Below are positions 34,106 to 43,885 of a DNA stretch of 64,000 nucleotides, piece after piece. Both the position numbers and the translations under genes were made by a program. Origin of the DNA: Chryseobacterium sp. ON_d1 (GTDB lineage: Bacteria > Bacteroidota > Bacteroidia > Flavobacteriales > Weeksellaceae); assembly GCF_006829085.1 (NCBI RefSeq), contig NZ_BJTC01000002.1:1-64000 (forward strand), given 5' to 3'. The notes under the pieces were generated by a model. That model searched no databases and was not told the DNA's origin. It saw only the letters and a list, made by a program, of their open reading frames with translations. Position 1 is the stretch's first letter. Each line of letters begins with the position of its first letter.

Positions 34106-34882
34106 ATGAAGAGTACATTGATCTATTTTAAGGTTATCCTATTTTATCTTTGCAGTATGGCATTGTTTGCTACTTCAAATGCAATTTTCCATAGCAGTAA
34201 GTTCCCGGAACTATTTTCACTGATATTTGCCGTATTCTTAACGAGTGGATTAATTTATATATTCATAAGTTGGGACAAAATTTCACTGATGCAAATAGGT
34301 CTTGGCTATCAAAAAAACTGGTTTTCACGATTTGCCACAGGGCTCTGTATCGGAGCTGTGATGGTAGGTGTTATGGCTTTGATTATTACATTTTTAACCC
34401 CTGTAATTTTTGAAAGATCACCCACGTTTAGGTGGAGTCAATGTGCTTTATATATTCCGCTTTTTCTTTTTGTGGCTCTTAGAGAAGAGCTTGTTTTCAG
34501 AACATATATATTATGGAGACTGAAGGATAAAATAGGTCCAATATTAAGTTTGATTTGTGTTACAGTCATATTCATTGCGGAGCATATGATGGCGGGTCTA
34601 TCTTTAAAAAATTCTTTGATCGGATCAGGATTGGGTGCATTGCTTTTCGGAATTGCTACCTTGAGAACAGGAAATATAGCATTGTCTGCAGGTCTGCATT
34701 TTGCATGGAATTCAATGCATTGGATGTTTGGTTTTAAAGATAATACAGGATTATGTATTGAAATAGTACCTAAAGGCAGCGAAAGTTCAGGCGAAATTGT
34801 TGCCTATATTACGTATAGTGCTGTGATGCTTCTGGGGATTATCGCTGTTATCTTATTATTTAGACCTCAGAAAAATGGCTGA
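34106..34882 (+). CDS. CPBP-family intramembrane metalloprotease
   Basis: The 258-residue protein has 7-8 hydrophobic helices and the CPBP (CAAX protease and bacteriocin-processing) motifs: Glu127-Glu128 and Arg132 in REELVFR, His160 in FIAEHMMAG, and a later LHFAWN motif. Such proteases cut substrates within the membrane and in some bacteria process or protect against bacteriocins. It is the first gene after the tRNA-Arg gene inside the putative island. The same island ends with a double-glycine-leader peptide, but they are 16.5 kb apart and no link is proven. Confidence 0.87.
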   Translation: MKSTLIYFKVILFYLCSMALFATSNAIFHSSKFPELFSLIFAVFLTSGLIYIFISWDKISLMQIGLGYQKNWFSRFATGLCIGAVMVGVMALIITFLTPVIFERSPTFRWSQCALYIPLFLFVALREELVFRTYILWRLKDKIGPILSLICVTVIFIAEHMMAGLSLKNSLIGSGLGALLFGIATLRTGNIALSAGLHFAWNSMHWMFGFKDNTGLCIEIVPKGSESSGEIVAYITYSAVMLLGIIAVILLFRPQKNG

Positions 34883-35043
34883 TACCTCAACAGAGAAAGT
34901 AATAAAAGTTTATAATTCTGATTTGCCTTTAACCATAATGGATGTTTTACTAAAAATGATGGTTAAGCAGTGATTTAAGACCAATTTGAGTCATGTAATA
35001 GAAACAGGTTTTTAGCTGTTTATAGTATATAACTTATAATTGT

Positions 35044-36003
35044 ATGAAAAGGATTATTCATTTACTATTACTATTTTTTATCTTTTCTAATTTACCCGCG
35101 CAAACTAAAAGCGTGAACCAGATGTCCGAAAAATATATTGATACTTCAAGAGGGGACCGTATTCTGCTTACGGAGATCTGGTATCCAAAAGAGGTATCTG
35201 GCTTTTCTAAGACGACGGGTATCCAAAAATATCCATTGGTATTATTGTCTCATGGTACCGGAGGAAATAGATTCAGTTTAATCTGGTTAGCAAAAATGTT
35301 GGCAAGTGAAGGTTTTATTGTAGCGTCGGTAGATCATTTTGGAAATACAACAGACAATAAGATCCCTGAATATTTTGTCAGATATTGGGAACGTCCACTG
35401 GATATTTCATTTGTGATCGATAAGCTCCTGAAAGAACCGGCGTTTTCTTCAATAATAGATCATCGTAAATTGGCTGTAGTAGGCTTCTCTCTTGGAGGGT
35501 ATACATCGTTGGCTTTAGCCGGGGCTGGATTAGACTGCTCTCTGCTGAAAATAGCATCCAAAAGTAAACAAGGAAAAAAAGAACTTACTGTTCCTGAAAT
35601 GGGTGATCTCAGAGGACTCATAGATAAGATTGACTGTCAACAGGTGCCCGGTCATCTAAAAGATAAGAGAATCAAGGCGTTTGTTGCGCTTTCACCGGCT
35701 ATGGGTTTAGGTTTTTCTTCCAGGGAACAGTTTACCGTAAATTCTCCGATCCTTATTATAGGGGCTGAGGCTGATACTATTGCTCCGATAAAAAGCAATG
35801 CTTTAAAATATCAACGGTTTATTCCTTCCTCTGAGATTCATATACTTAAAGGGAATATCGGACATTATATTTTTCTACCGAAAATCAAAAAATACGAAGC
35901 TGCTGAGGCTGTCTTTTTTGAAGACCCGTCAGGCGTTGACAGAACAATAGTACATCAGGAAGTTGGTGCAATGATAAAAGATTTTCTGAACAGAAGCTTA
36001 TAA
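35044..36003 (+). CDS. Exported alpha/beta-hydrolase
   Basis: The 319-residue protein has a signal peptide (FSNLPAQ). The core has the oxyanion HG motif (LLSHGTGGNRF), the nucleophile elbow GFSLGG with Ser149, an Asp in GAEADTIAP and a His in GNIGHYIF, so a full triad is plausible. It resembles dienelactone hydrolase/PAF-acetylhydrolase-like enzymes with a lid insertion (about 165-210). It is a single gene inside the putative island. The substrate is unknown. Confidence 0.87.
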   Translation: MKRIIHLLLLFFIFSNLPAQTKSVNQMSEKYIDTSRGDRILLTEIWYPKEVSGFSKTTGIQKYPLVLLSHGTGGNRFSLIWLAKMLASEGFIVASVDHFGNTTDNKIPEYFVRYWERPLDISFVIDKLLKEPAFSSIIDHRKLAVVGFSLGGYTSLALAGAGLDCSLLKIASKSKQGKKELTVPEMGDLRGLIDKIDCQQVPGHLKDKRIKAFVALSPAMGLGFSSREQFTVNSPILIIGAEADTIAPIKSNALKYQRFIPSSEIHILKGNIGHYIFLPKIKKYEAAEAVFFEDPSGVDRTIVHQEVGAMIKDFLNRSL

Positions 36004-37025
36004 ATATTTGACACATTGATGTGGTTGCAGACGAAATTTATTAGACTCTATACTATTTTCCACTAAACTCTTGGAAGCTATTGCTGAATCTACAAAGTGT
36101 CTGGATTGTGCCGGATTTATTACAATATCAGGATTCAGGCTCTTAATAACCCTATACAATATCCGGATGTTATTTTGTCTCAAAAGCTATGATGGCAATA
36201 ACTATCATCAAATTGTAGCTACTTATTGTAAATTTTCAAAATTATTAAAAGTCTCTGCTATAGTATTAAAATAAATCTAATAATGCTTTATTTCTGTTTA
36301 TTGCTTGTTATTATTTTTATTTTAACTAAAAGAATATATTTTTCTTAGAATAATCAAAAGAAATGATTAATTTTAAGAAAACTTATATCATGAAAGCTGG
36401 AATCATTGTCAAAGATCCGGGGGATGATGGTATGGAAAATGTGGGCGGCTCCGATGTAAATCGTATGGCTTCTGCCTTAGTAAAATTTCAAAACAGCTTC
36501 AATTCTGAAGTCAGTATTTCTTTTGCTGATCAACATCAGCTATTAATATTTCGGGTTGCTCTTTTTGGGAGCACTGATCAGTTTCTTTGCCATAAAGTCA
36601 GGCACAGTCAACATTCAAAAGACTATAAATACACATTACGATACCTGTACTGATCAAAAAATCAAAACAGCGACGGTCTCTTTAAATCATCTGAAAAACT
36701 CGTCTCTTCAGCCTATATCCTCTTTTATTGTAAGTAATAGTACCCAAAAGGGTAATTGACATGACAATATATAATTACAAAATTTGTGATAAGGATAAGC
36801 TGTGTTGTTTAATCTATACAGATATCATTCAAAAAATAAAAACCATCAAATGCATAATACCATGAATTTTAAATTTATACAGAAATTCCCCCGGTAATTA
36901 TTTAAAACAATATTTACAGTGATTGATTTTATAACTGATTTTCCAGAAATCAGTATCAGCGATGGTCTTATAGCTAAAATAACGACCTGTATTTACGCAT
37001 AGTTTTTCATCTAGAAATTTTAGAT
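36004..37025. other. Gene-poor stretch with broken short frames
   Basis: About 1 kb without a convincing gene. A frame at 36390-36653 begins MKAGIIVKDPGDD, and a second frame at about 36546-36759, offset by one base, carries a clear hydrophobic segment (YFGLLFLGALISFFAIKSG) but begins right after a TAA. The two may be remnants of a gene broken by stops and frameshifts. On the minus strand 35998-36183 is an open frame without an ATG start. I see nothing that can be named. Confidence 0.35.
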
Positions 37026-40000
37026 ATGGATACAAATATTCTCAGTGAATTTAATTTAAAGCCTCTTTTTGTTTTCAAATTAAATACAGAACCTCAATAT
37101 TTGGGGGCTTTTGCAGGACAGAAAGACAAAGATAAGGAGTTCCCTAAAACCTTGACCTGGGATATTCCAAAAGGAACGGAATGGTCGGAGACTTCACTTT
37201 GGATACTCCCGCTTACCCGCTCAAACGGTCTTTACAGTTTGGATTTCAATAGCAAATTTCAATTTAAAGAAAAAAAAACAGTAAAAATTCAGAACTGTGA
37301 AATTGGAATTTTTAACCAGTCTTCAGATTTAGAAAATTGGGCTGATTATAAAAATTTGAAACAGACAGAAATTAATTTTGATTTGAATTTTGAGAGCAGA
37401 CAATTTTCTGTTTCAAAAGAAGCTGTTCCTTTTACGATAGCTCAAGATAATCAGGAAATATCTGGTTGGTTTTTTGGAACAAGCACTATTGATATCCGGG
37501 AAACACTCTTGAAATTTGAGGGGCTGGAATGTGATATTGTCGATAGTACGGGCCGTAAAAATGATTTCCATATATGGTGTGGGATGAGGGTAACGTCTGG
37601 AAAAATCTTTCTTTCCATTAATAATTCTGACCAGGACGATGAAACACCAGGAAATGATTGCCCTTTGGTTTGGAGCCATAAAGGATTTTTGGATGATACG
37701 ATTTTTTCCACCTATAAAAATGAAAATGAGCGTAATGGTACTTTTAAACTTGAAAATGGAGAACTTGGTTTAGGATATAAAGGGAAAAACAGATTTTTAT
37801 CAAAAGCTCTGGCTTATATAGATTATAATGCAATCGTAAAGCCTGATAAGTTCTATTCATGGTTTATACAGGAAAATAAAAATCTTTTCCCGTTTTTTAA
37901 AATCGTAAAGAAAGATGAAATTACAAAAACACTCGACCGTTTTATAAAAAGGGGAGGCAATAATTTGTTGTATTTTTTCCAGATTAACCGGTTTTCCGCA
38001 GGACAGAATGTAAAGTCAATACTAACCTGGATTGCCGGAGGGCTGGAAGTTTTAGAAGTAAACAAATGTATTGGAAATGTTGCTGCGGCAAGAATACAGG
38101 TAGATAAAGCAGGTGTGGAAAGTATCAGCCCTACATTTAAAAATCTGGAATTTGATAATCTGAAGCAGATCGTATTGGAACATTCGATTACAAATATGCA
38201 GGTTTCTTTTGTTGGAGCAGCAATATTTGCTAATCCACCGGTAAGTGTAGCAAAAATTACACAGCTTGAGTTTGATTCAAAAAATAAAAAACTGGAAATC
38301 CATTTATCCAATATCAGGAAAAATGATTTTGAAAGGCAGCAACTCTTTTCCGGGAAACCTCAGATAATCATTAATAATCTGACTTTCAGTACAGACAAAA
38401 TAGGTAGAGAAAGTGATAATGGTACTCTATTCGGATTCAACATCTTTACAAGCAAAGATGTCCTTTCAGGAATCAAAGGGGGATTGAACGATGGTACATT
38501 TGCCTTTGGTTTGGAGGAGCGAGGCAAAATTGAGACGAAATTTTACTTCTCTCTTCAGTTGCAGAAAGCTCAGAAACCCCTATATATCTGGGAGTATTAT
38601 CAGAAAATTGAAGACGGTGATACTATTGTTCCCTGCTATACAATCGAAGATTTCAAGCTTCCTGTGAATTCTGTAACTCCTTTATCTACAGATCTTTCAG
38701 GTCAGGAACGGTTTATTGTGGATGACGACAGAATTTCTATTGCCAGTACCGGAGCTCTCCGCCCTGAGCAACCCCTTATTATTCCGATATCTAAAAAGGA
38801 TAAGCAAAAATATTGGCTTTCTTTCAGTGAAAATATTAACGTAGGTCAGGACTTCTTTTTCGCAACTGAACTACTTAGTAGCCCGGAAGATAAAGGAGAC
38901 CAGTCGGTATTAGATATTGTGGTAGTTGGCAACGAACCGCAGACAGCTGTAAAAGTACAAACCCCTTTTGGGACCAGTCCAAAGTATGACAACGGAAAAT
39001 GGGTAATAGCGCGTAAAAACAGTCTTTCAGCAGATGGCAATGTCTGGGAGATCCTCAACGAAAAAGCCAATGATGAAGGAATCACTTTAACATTCCCTCC
39101 TCAGGTGATAGGAGAAGCTTTTCGGAAAACTATTAAAGGTGAGCTTTTCCATGAAGAACCTGATGGTGAAAAGTTGGTGGATTTTAAATTCAGTCCACCT
39201 GCTGTTATTAATATTGCCAATGAACAGCTCAACCGGCAAATGGTAACTGCCCCCTGGAATCTAAGAAATCTTTTCGGAACCTACGGAGATTCAAATCCGG
39301 GATTGAGACTGCTGACAGCCCAGTTTGAACTGCTTTATGGCATGAGTGCCCATTTTGAGAATAGAGATGCTTTCATTGCCGAACTCGAAAATAAGCTGGG
39401 GCAAATGGTAAAAGCACCGAGAGGAGCAATCACCTGGGAGCACAATGGCCCACAGTCTGAGGCTTTTAAAGGAGCCTACGCCGTTTTTTTCCAGATTCTT
39501 AAACTCTATGTTTCCCGACTGGCTATTTATGAAGTGTCCGCTTTCAAAGACAAGTTTCAGCCTGCTAAATTTAATTCTGGGGTTAATTATTTCTTTAGAA
39601 TTGATGAAAATAAATGGGTGGAAGAGCACCAGAGAGATAGAAAATTGATGAATGGTAAAGGAGCTAAACTACGCTTTCCCTTTAAGAACACACCAGAGTA
39701 TCTGAAGGATATTAAAGATAAGTACCATAAAGATGATGCTGTTGAGGAAGGTAAGCCCGTTAATCCCTTATCCGGAGGGTTCCATTGGGGATTCGAGTCC
39801 AAAGCGGTGTATTATGAATTAATGACTCAGGGATTGCAGAAAGGTTCATCCTCGGGCGAAATAGAAAATCTTGCCTTTTCTTCTTTGGGAGGCTATGGAA
39901 AACAGGTAGCCCGCTTTGCGAATGATAAAACCATCATTAAATCTACCACCAGCATGGGAAGAACCCATTTCTATGCAGTAGAACGTATCGGAAGAATTGG

Positions 40001-43000
40001 GGTGTTCTGGAACAAAGCCAAACACGTTATTGAGTATGAAAGAACTGTAGTGCCTTCCGAACAGTTTGAAGGTACAGGAAATGAAGGCAGGATCATTGTA
40101 AGAAAAGTAAGAGAATTCATTGAAATTTTAGAACCCGAAAGAAAATATCCTGAATTTGGAGGCGAAAGCTATGCGGCGGGTTCAGTAATGGGAACTCATT
40201 TCAAATCTATTAAAATACCTGTTAACTCAACCTGGGGAAGGGATCTTACCCATACAATTGGTAATGAAGAAAAACCATTTGGCTGGGAAGTTCCTCTCTG
40301 GAATAAAGATGCGAAATCTTCGGTGTATCCTTTTCCACAGATCATGCTGAGTGTAATGGCAGCTAAGGAATCAGGACAGGCAGAGGTTTTGTGCAATATC
40401 GAGAACCCTGAAAACATATATTTCTACACTGATGTAACAGAACATGTGGCGGAAAAAGAAATTACGGCTGAAACCAACGACTGGCCAAGCATTGCCGGGG
40501 TAGACTTTACTTTCCAGCCTTTTACCAATATTTATGTACAGGCACCACCCTGTCTGGATTATAACGATCCCAAACTGGTCAATGCCCCTTTACCATCGCC
40601 TGTCGAAGTACTTCCGGGTTTTGAAAGATTTACGTTTAAGGTATTACCGTCCGACATGCCTGTTTCTGCGAATGGAGCCTACAATGATAAATCTACGATC
40701 TCGGCCAAGCTGCGTACAGTGACCATGCAGAGAAAAACAATCGCGGCGGCAGAAAAAAGTATAGAAGACCGGTATAAGGCTGACAAATTTCTGGAAGAAA
40801 GCAATAAAATTCTTGTAAAAAATTTCAATGGGTACAAAGGACTTTTATCGGCTGGAAGACAGCAAGATATCAATAATTTAAAAAATCACTTAAAATCAGG
40901 AGTCAAAGAACATATTATATCCTTTTTCCAAAAGAATGAGACCAATATTGATATGGTATCTAAAATTCTGGAACAGGCTAAAGCAGCTCCTGCTTTGAGG
41001 TATCTGAGCCAGTATACTGCATCAGATGGCAGAAAATATAGTGATTTTTACAGTGATATCAGCACTAAAGATACTGGAACATCGGAGGATATTCTGTGGG
41101 AGCTATCCACTATTATGCTTTGGAACCAGCTGGTCAGTATGCTGGAAGCGACAATCAGTACTGTTGATAAACATTATACCCTTATGTTTGATACCCTGAA
41201 AACAGAGCTGCATAAGTATATTGACGAGTTTAAAGGTGATGATTTAAAGGGAAAAGTAAAAAAAGAAGTTGAAGAGCTTAAAAGCAAAATCATTTCTGCC
41301 GAAAAATTCATCGACCTGCATCTTGGGTTTATGGAAAAGTTTTTTATTGACGAAAACAAAGGGGTTAATGATAACTTGAACGCCTTTGAACAGGAACTTG
41401 ACAAGATCGCTGTCCAAATCAATCAATCTATTATTGAGATCGAAGACGATGTGAAAGATCTGTCAGATACATTGAGTATTCCGGAACTTAAAACCAAGGC
41501 TAAAGAAATATCTGCATCGAAGATCAATGAGCTGTTGAAATTAATTGAAAATCAGATTGATGCTTTAAGTATTCATCAGAAAGTAAAAGAAGAAGCAAAA
41601 AGAAAGCTTAAGGGATATACTGATGTCAGTCTGATAAAACTTATTAAGGATAAAGTAGAGGAAATTCCGGGCACCTCTCCTGTGGATGAATTGAAAGACA
41701 GTATTATTGCTGTGCTGAATGGATTGAAAAGCCATATAAACAATGAAATTGATCAGGTAAAAAAGCTTCCGGAAGAACTGCAGAAAGAATTAGCGGTTAT
41801 AGAGTCTGAAATAAAAGGGATTAAAGAAGATATAGAGGATAGTATAAAGCAATTAAAAACTGGAATAGATGGCTGGATTGGAGATCAGAGCAAGGGTTTA
41901 ATTCAAATTTTGGATAGTTTAGAAAATGACAAGGTTAAAATTAAAGAGGCCTGTGATGTTAATTTTTTCAACAAAAAGGATGAGATTATTCAGGTCCTTT
42001 CCAAAGGCTTGATTGATTTATTAATCAACAAATACAAAGAAACAGATCTTACTTTTCCACCCGTTGCTCATGTGTTTAACAAGGTTGATGCATGGATGAA
42101 AGACATCATTGCCGATTTTAATGCACTGCTTCATAAAATAAATTCGAATCTCAGCAACGACCTGTCAAATATTCAAAGTGTCGTTGATAAGTACCTTGAT
42201 CCCGCTCTTGATTTATACAATGAATACAAAGCCATTGAAGATGCTATCGGATCTGGTGACAAAGATAAACTCATCCAAGAAGCCAATAAACTTTCGCAGG
42301 CCATCAATCAGGATTTTGGCCATGCAGCTGGGAAAGTAACAGAAGCTTATTATCAGCTTGAAAATGTGCAGAACAGTGTCGGAGATCTCGGCAAGGAACT
42401 TCAGAATACCCTTTTCAATTACCGTTCCGTGATGGAGGATATCAAAGCGGTAGACCTTGGAATTAACCGTAAAACGGTAGAGCTGATCTACAATTTTAAA
42501 GAATCCTATGCGCCAAAACTTCTGATGACTCCCGTGATGGGAAAACTGGAAAAACTGAATGATAGTTTAAGTGCGGTCGGGGTTAATATTCCTTATGGAG
42601 CGTTGGAAGAAAAATTTATCGCGCCTATGAAAGAATGGGGCAGCAGTTTTGCCAAATCGTTTTCAAATCAGTTTCCGATGTCCAATTTACTTAAAGATAT
42701 CGGTGGTTTTAAATTTGATAACCTGCTGCCCTTCCTGAAAGGTGACGATGCCTTTTTCAAAGCCGTAAAAGTAGAGAGCAAAGTGGATGAAAAAGCAATG
42801 AAAGCCTGGGTAAAAGCAGATCTGGATTATACATTTACTGATGATAATACCTTGATGAGCATCGGTCCGCTGAAAGTGCGGATGCTCCGGAATGCCAAAA
42901 TAGAAGCCCATGCCTATGAATCTATAGATATTGACAGGCATCGGAAGAGTGATAGTTTTGGCACCCTTAAATCTACCTTTGAAATTTCACTTTCAGGAGC

Positions 43001-43880
43001 GCCATTAATGCTGTTTAAAGAAACTGTAGTAAGCTTTAAAAACGGGAAATATGATTTTGATCTTGATCCAAGCCGTATGGAAATGCCCGGATTATTAAAA
43101 TTACTGACAGATGCTTCCAAGAATATTCCTGCTTCAGATCCTTCTGCAGCCGGGGAAGAGAAGAAGTCACCTTTCAAAATGCAGATACTGAAATACGCTG
43201 TACCGAATACAAAATTAGAAATTCCTATGGGAGTAGAAGCAACATTAGATTTGCCTCCTTTATCAGTAGGAGGTGGTCCTACCGCTATTTCCAATCTTAC
43301 GTTTGGAGGACATTTTCGACTGAAAGCATTAAATACAGACGTTACACCTGCCAAATTAGATTTTAATATGGGGCTTGGTTTCTACCTGGGTAAAAGAGAT
43401 CTGCCTTTTAATTTCACGGCTTTTATCCTGGGAGGCGGAGGTTTTATTGATTGCAGCTTCAGCTATCATCCGTCAGTAAGTAAAAAGCCCGTTGTAACTT
43501 TTATCATGAGTGTTCACGGTAGCGCCGCATTAACAATTGCTGCAGGATGGATTACCGGAAGTATCATGGTACTGGCAGGAATAGAGGTGGAATATTATTC
43601 AGACAAGGGCAGTACAAGAATAGAAATGTTTGTCGCCATCATCGGAGTAGTAGATATTCTGGGTTTAATTTCAGTCTATCTCAGCCTGCGTTTATCCATC
43701 AATTACCAGAGCGATGCCGTTGGAACGGTATTATATGGAGTAGGAAGGGTAAAAGTGAAGATCAGGATTTGCCGGTTCGTTACCATCTCAGTCAGTAAAG
43801 ACTACACAATGGTTCTTAAGGGTAAATCAGAAAGTGTGAAAAATGAAAATTCCCAAAAAATTGCAACCTCTTTAAACTAA
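37026..43880 (+). CDS. Giant protein (2,284 aa), unknown function
   Basis: I do not recognise a family. No signal peptide is visible. Residues 1 to about 1,230 are mixed alpha/beta with many aromatic strand-like segments. About 1,232 to 1,820 is a long heptad-rich coiled-coil region (KEEAKRKLKGYTD-type stretches with regular Leu/Ile/Lys/Glu). About 1,930 to the end is a strand-rich region with GGGGFIDCSF, followed by two apolar, Gly/Ala-rich stretches (about 2,161-2,192 and 2,202-2,228; SAALTIAAGWITG, VVDILGLISVYLSL). It heads a five-gene operon, with the 1,619-aa gene 5 bases downstream. A fibrous or pore-like structural role is possible; this is inference. Confidence 0.8.
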   Translation: MDTNILSEFNLKPLFVFKLNTEPQYLGAFAGQKDKDKEFPKTLTWDIPKGTEWSETSLWILPLTRSNGLYSLDFNSKFQFKEKKTVKIQNCEIGIFNQSSDLENWADYKNLKQTEINFDLNFESRQFSVSKEAVPFTIAQDNQEISGWFFGTSTIDIRETLLKFEGLECDIVDSTGRKNDFHIWCGMRVTSGKIFLSINNSDQDDETPGNDCPLVWSHKGFLDDTIFSTYKNENERNGTFKLENGELGLGYKGKNRFLSKALAYIDYNAIVKPDKFYSWFIQENKNLFPFFKIVKKDEITKTLDRFIKRGGNNLLYFFQINRFSAGQNVKSILTWIAGGLEVLEVNKCIGNVAAARIQVDKAGVESISPTFKNLEFDNLKQIVLEHSITNMQVSFVGAAIFANPPVSVAKITQLEFDSKNKKLEIHLSNIRKNDFERQQLFSGKPQIIINNLTFSTDKIGRESDNGTLFGFNIFTSKDVLSGIKGGLNDGTFAFGLEERGKIETKFYFSLQLQKAQKPLYIWEYYQKIEDGDTIVPCYTIEDFKLPVNSVTPLSTDLSGQERFIVDDDRISIASTGALRPEQPLIIPISKKDKQKYWLSFSENINVGQDFFFATELLSSPEDKGDQSVLDIVVVGNEPQTAVKVQTPFGTSPKYDNGKWVIARKNSLSADGNVWEILNEKANDEGITLTFPPQVIGEAFRKTIKGELFHEEPDGEKLVDFKFSPPAVINIANEQLNRQMVTAPWNLRNLFGTYGDSNPGLRLLTAQFELLYGMSAHFENRDAFIAELENKLGQMVKAPRGAITWEHNGPQSEAFKGAYAVFFQILKLYVSRLAIYEVSAFKDKFQPAKFNSGVNYFFRIDENKWVEEHQRDRKLMNGKGAKLRFPFKNTPEYLKDIKDKYHKDDAVEEGKPVNPLSGGFHWGFESKAVYYELMTQGLQKGSSSGEIENLAFSSLGGYGKQVARFANDKTIIKSTTSMGRTHFYAVERIGRIGVFWNKAKHVIEYERTVVPSEQFEGTGNEGRIIVRKVREFIEILEPERKYPEFGGESYAAGSVMGTHFKSIKIPVNSTWGRDLTHTIGNEEKPFGWEVPLWNKDAKSSVYPFPQIMLSVMAAKESGQAEVLCNIENPENIYFYTDVTEHVAEKEITAETNDWPSIAGVDFTFQPFTNIYVQAPPCLDYNDPKLVNAPLPSPVEVLPGFERFTFKVLPSDMPVSANGAYNDKSTISAKLRTVTMQRKTIAAAEKSIEDRYKADKFLEESNKILVKNFNGYKGLLSAGRQQDINNLKNHLKSGVKEHIISFFQKNETNIDMVSKILEQAKAAPALRYLSQYTASDGRKYSDFYSDISTKDTGTSEDILWELSTIMLWNQLVSMLEATISTVDKHYTLMFDTLKTELHKYIDEFKGDDLKGKVKKEVEELKSKIISAEKFIDLHLGFMEKFFIDENKGVNDNLNAFEQELDKIAVQINQSIIEIEDDVKDLSDTLSIPELKTKAKEISASKINELLKLIENQIDALSIHQKVKEEAKRKLKGYTDVSLIKLIKDKVEEIPGTSPVDELKDSIIAVLNGLKSHINNEIDQVKKLPEELQKELAVIESEIKGIKEDIEDSIKQLKTGIDGWIGDQSKGLIQILDSLENDKVKIKEACDVNFFNKKDEIIQVLSKGLIDLLINKYKETDLTFPPVAHVFNKVDAWMKDIIADFNALLHKINSNLSNDLSNIQSVVDKYLDPALDLYNEYKAIEDAIGSGDKDKLIQEANKLSQAINQDFGHAAGKVTEAYYQLENVQNSVGDLGKELQNTLFNYRSVMEDIKAVDLGINRKTVELIYNFKESYAPKLLMTPVMGKLEKLNDSLSAVGVNIPYGALEEKFIAPMKEWGSSFAKSFSNQFPMSNLLKDIGGFKFDNLLPFLKGDDAFFKAVKVESKVDEKAMKAWVKADLDYTFTDDNTLMSIGPLKVRMLRNAKIEAHAYESIDIDRHRKSDSFGTLKSTFEISLSGAPLMLFKETVVSFKNGKYDFDLDPSRMEMPGLLKLLTDASKNIPASDPSAAGEEKKSPFKMQILKYAVPNTKLEIPMGVEATLDLPPLSVGGGPTAISNLTFGGHFRLKALNTDVTPAKLDFNMGLGFYLGKRDLPFNFTAFILGGGGFIDCSFSYHPSVSKKPVVTFIMSVHGSAALTIAAGWITGSIMVLAGIEVEYYSDKGSTRIEMFVAIIGVVDILGLISVYLSLRLSINYQSDAVGTVLYGVGRVKVKIRICRFVTISVSKDYTMVLKGKSESVKNENSQKIATSLN

Positions 43881-43885
43881 TCACT

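Noticed and set aside
35998..36183. 61-aa minus-strand frame ending MFRLQPHQ-type peptide at 35998
   Set aside because: It has only a TTG start right after a stop codon, overlaps the hydrolase stop and matches nothing I know.
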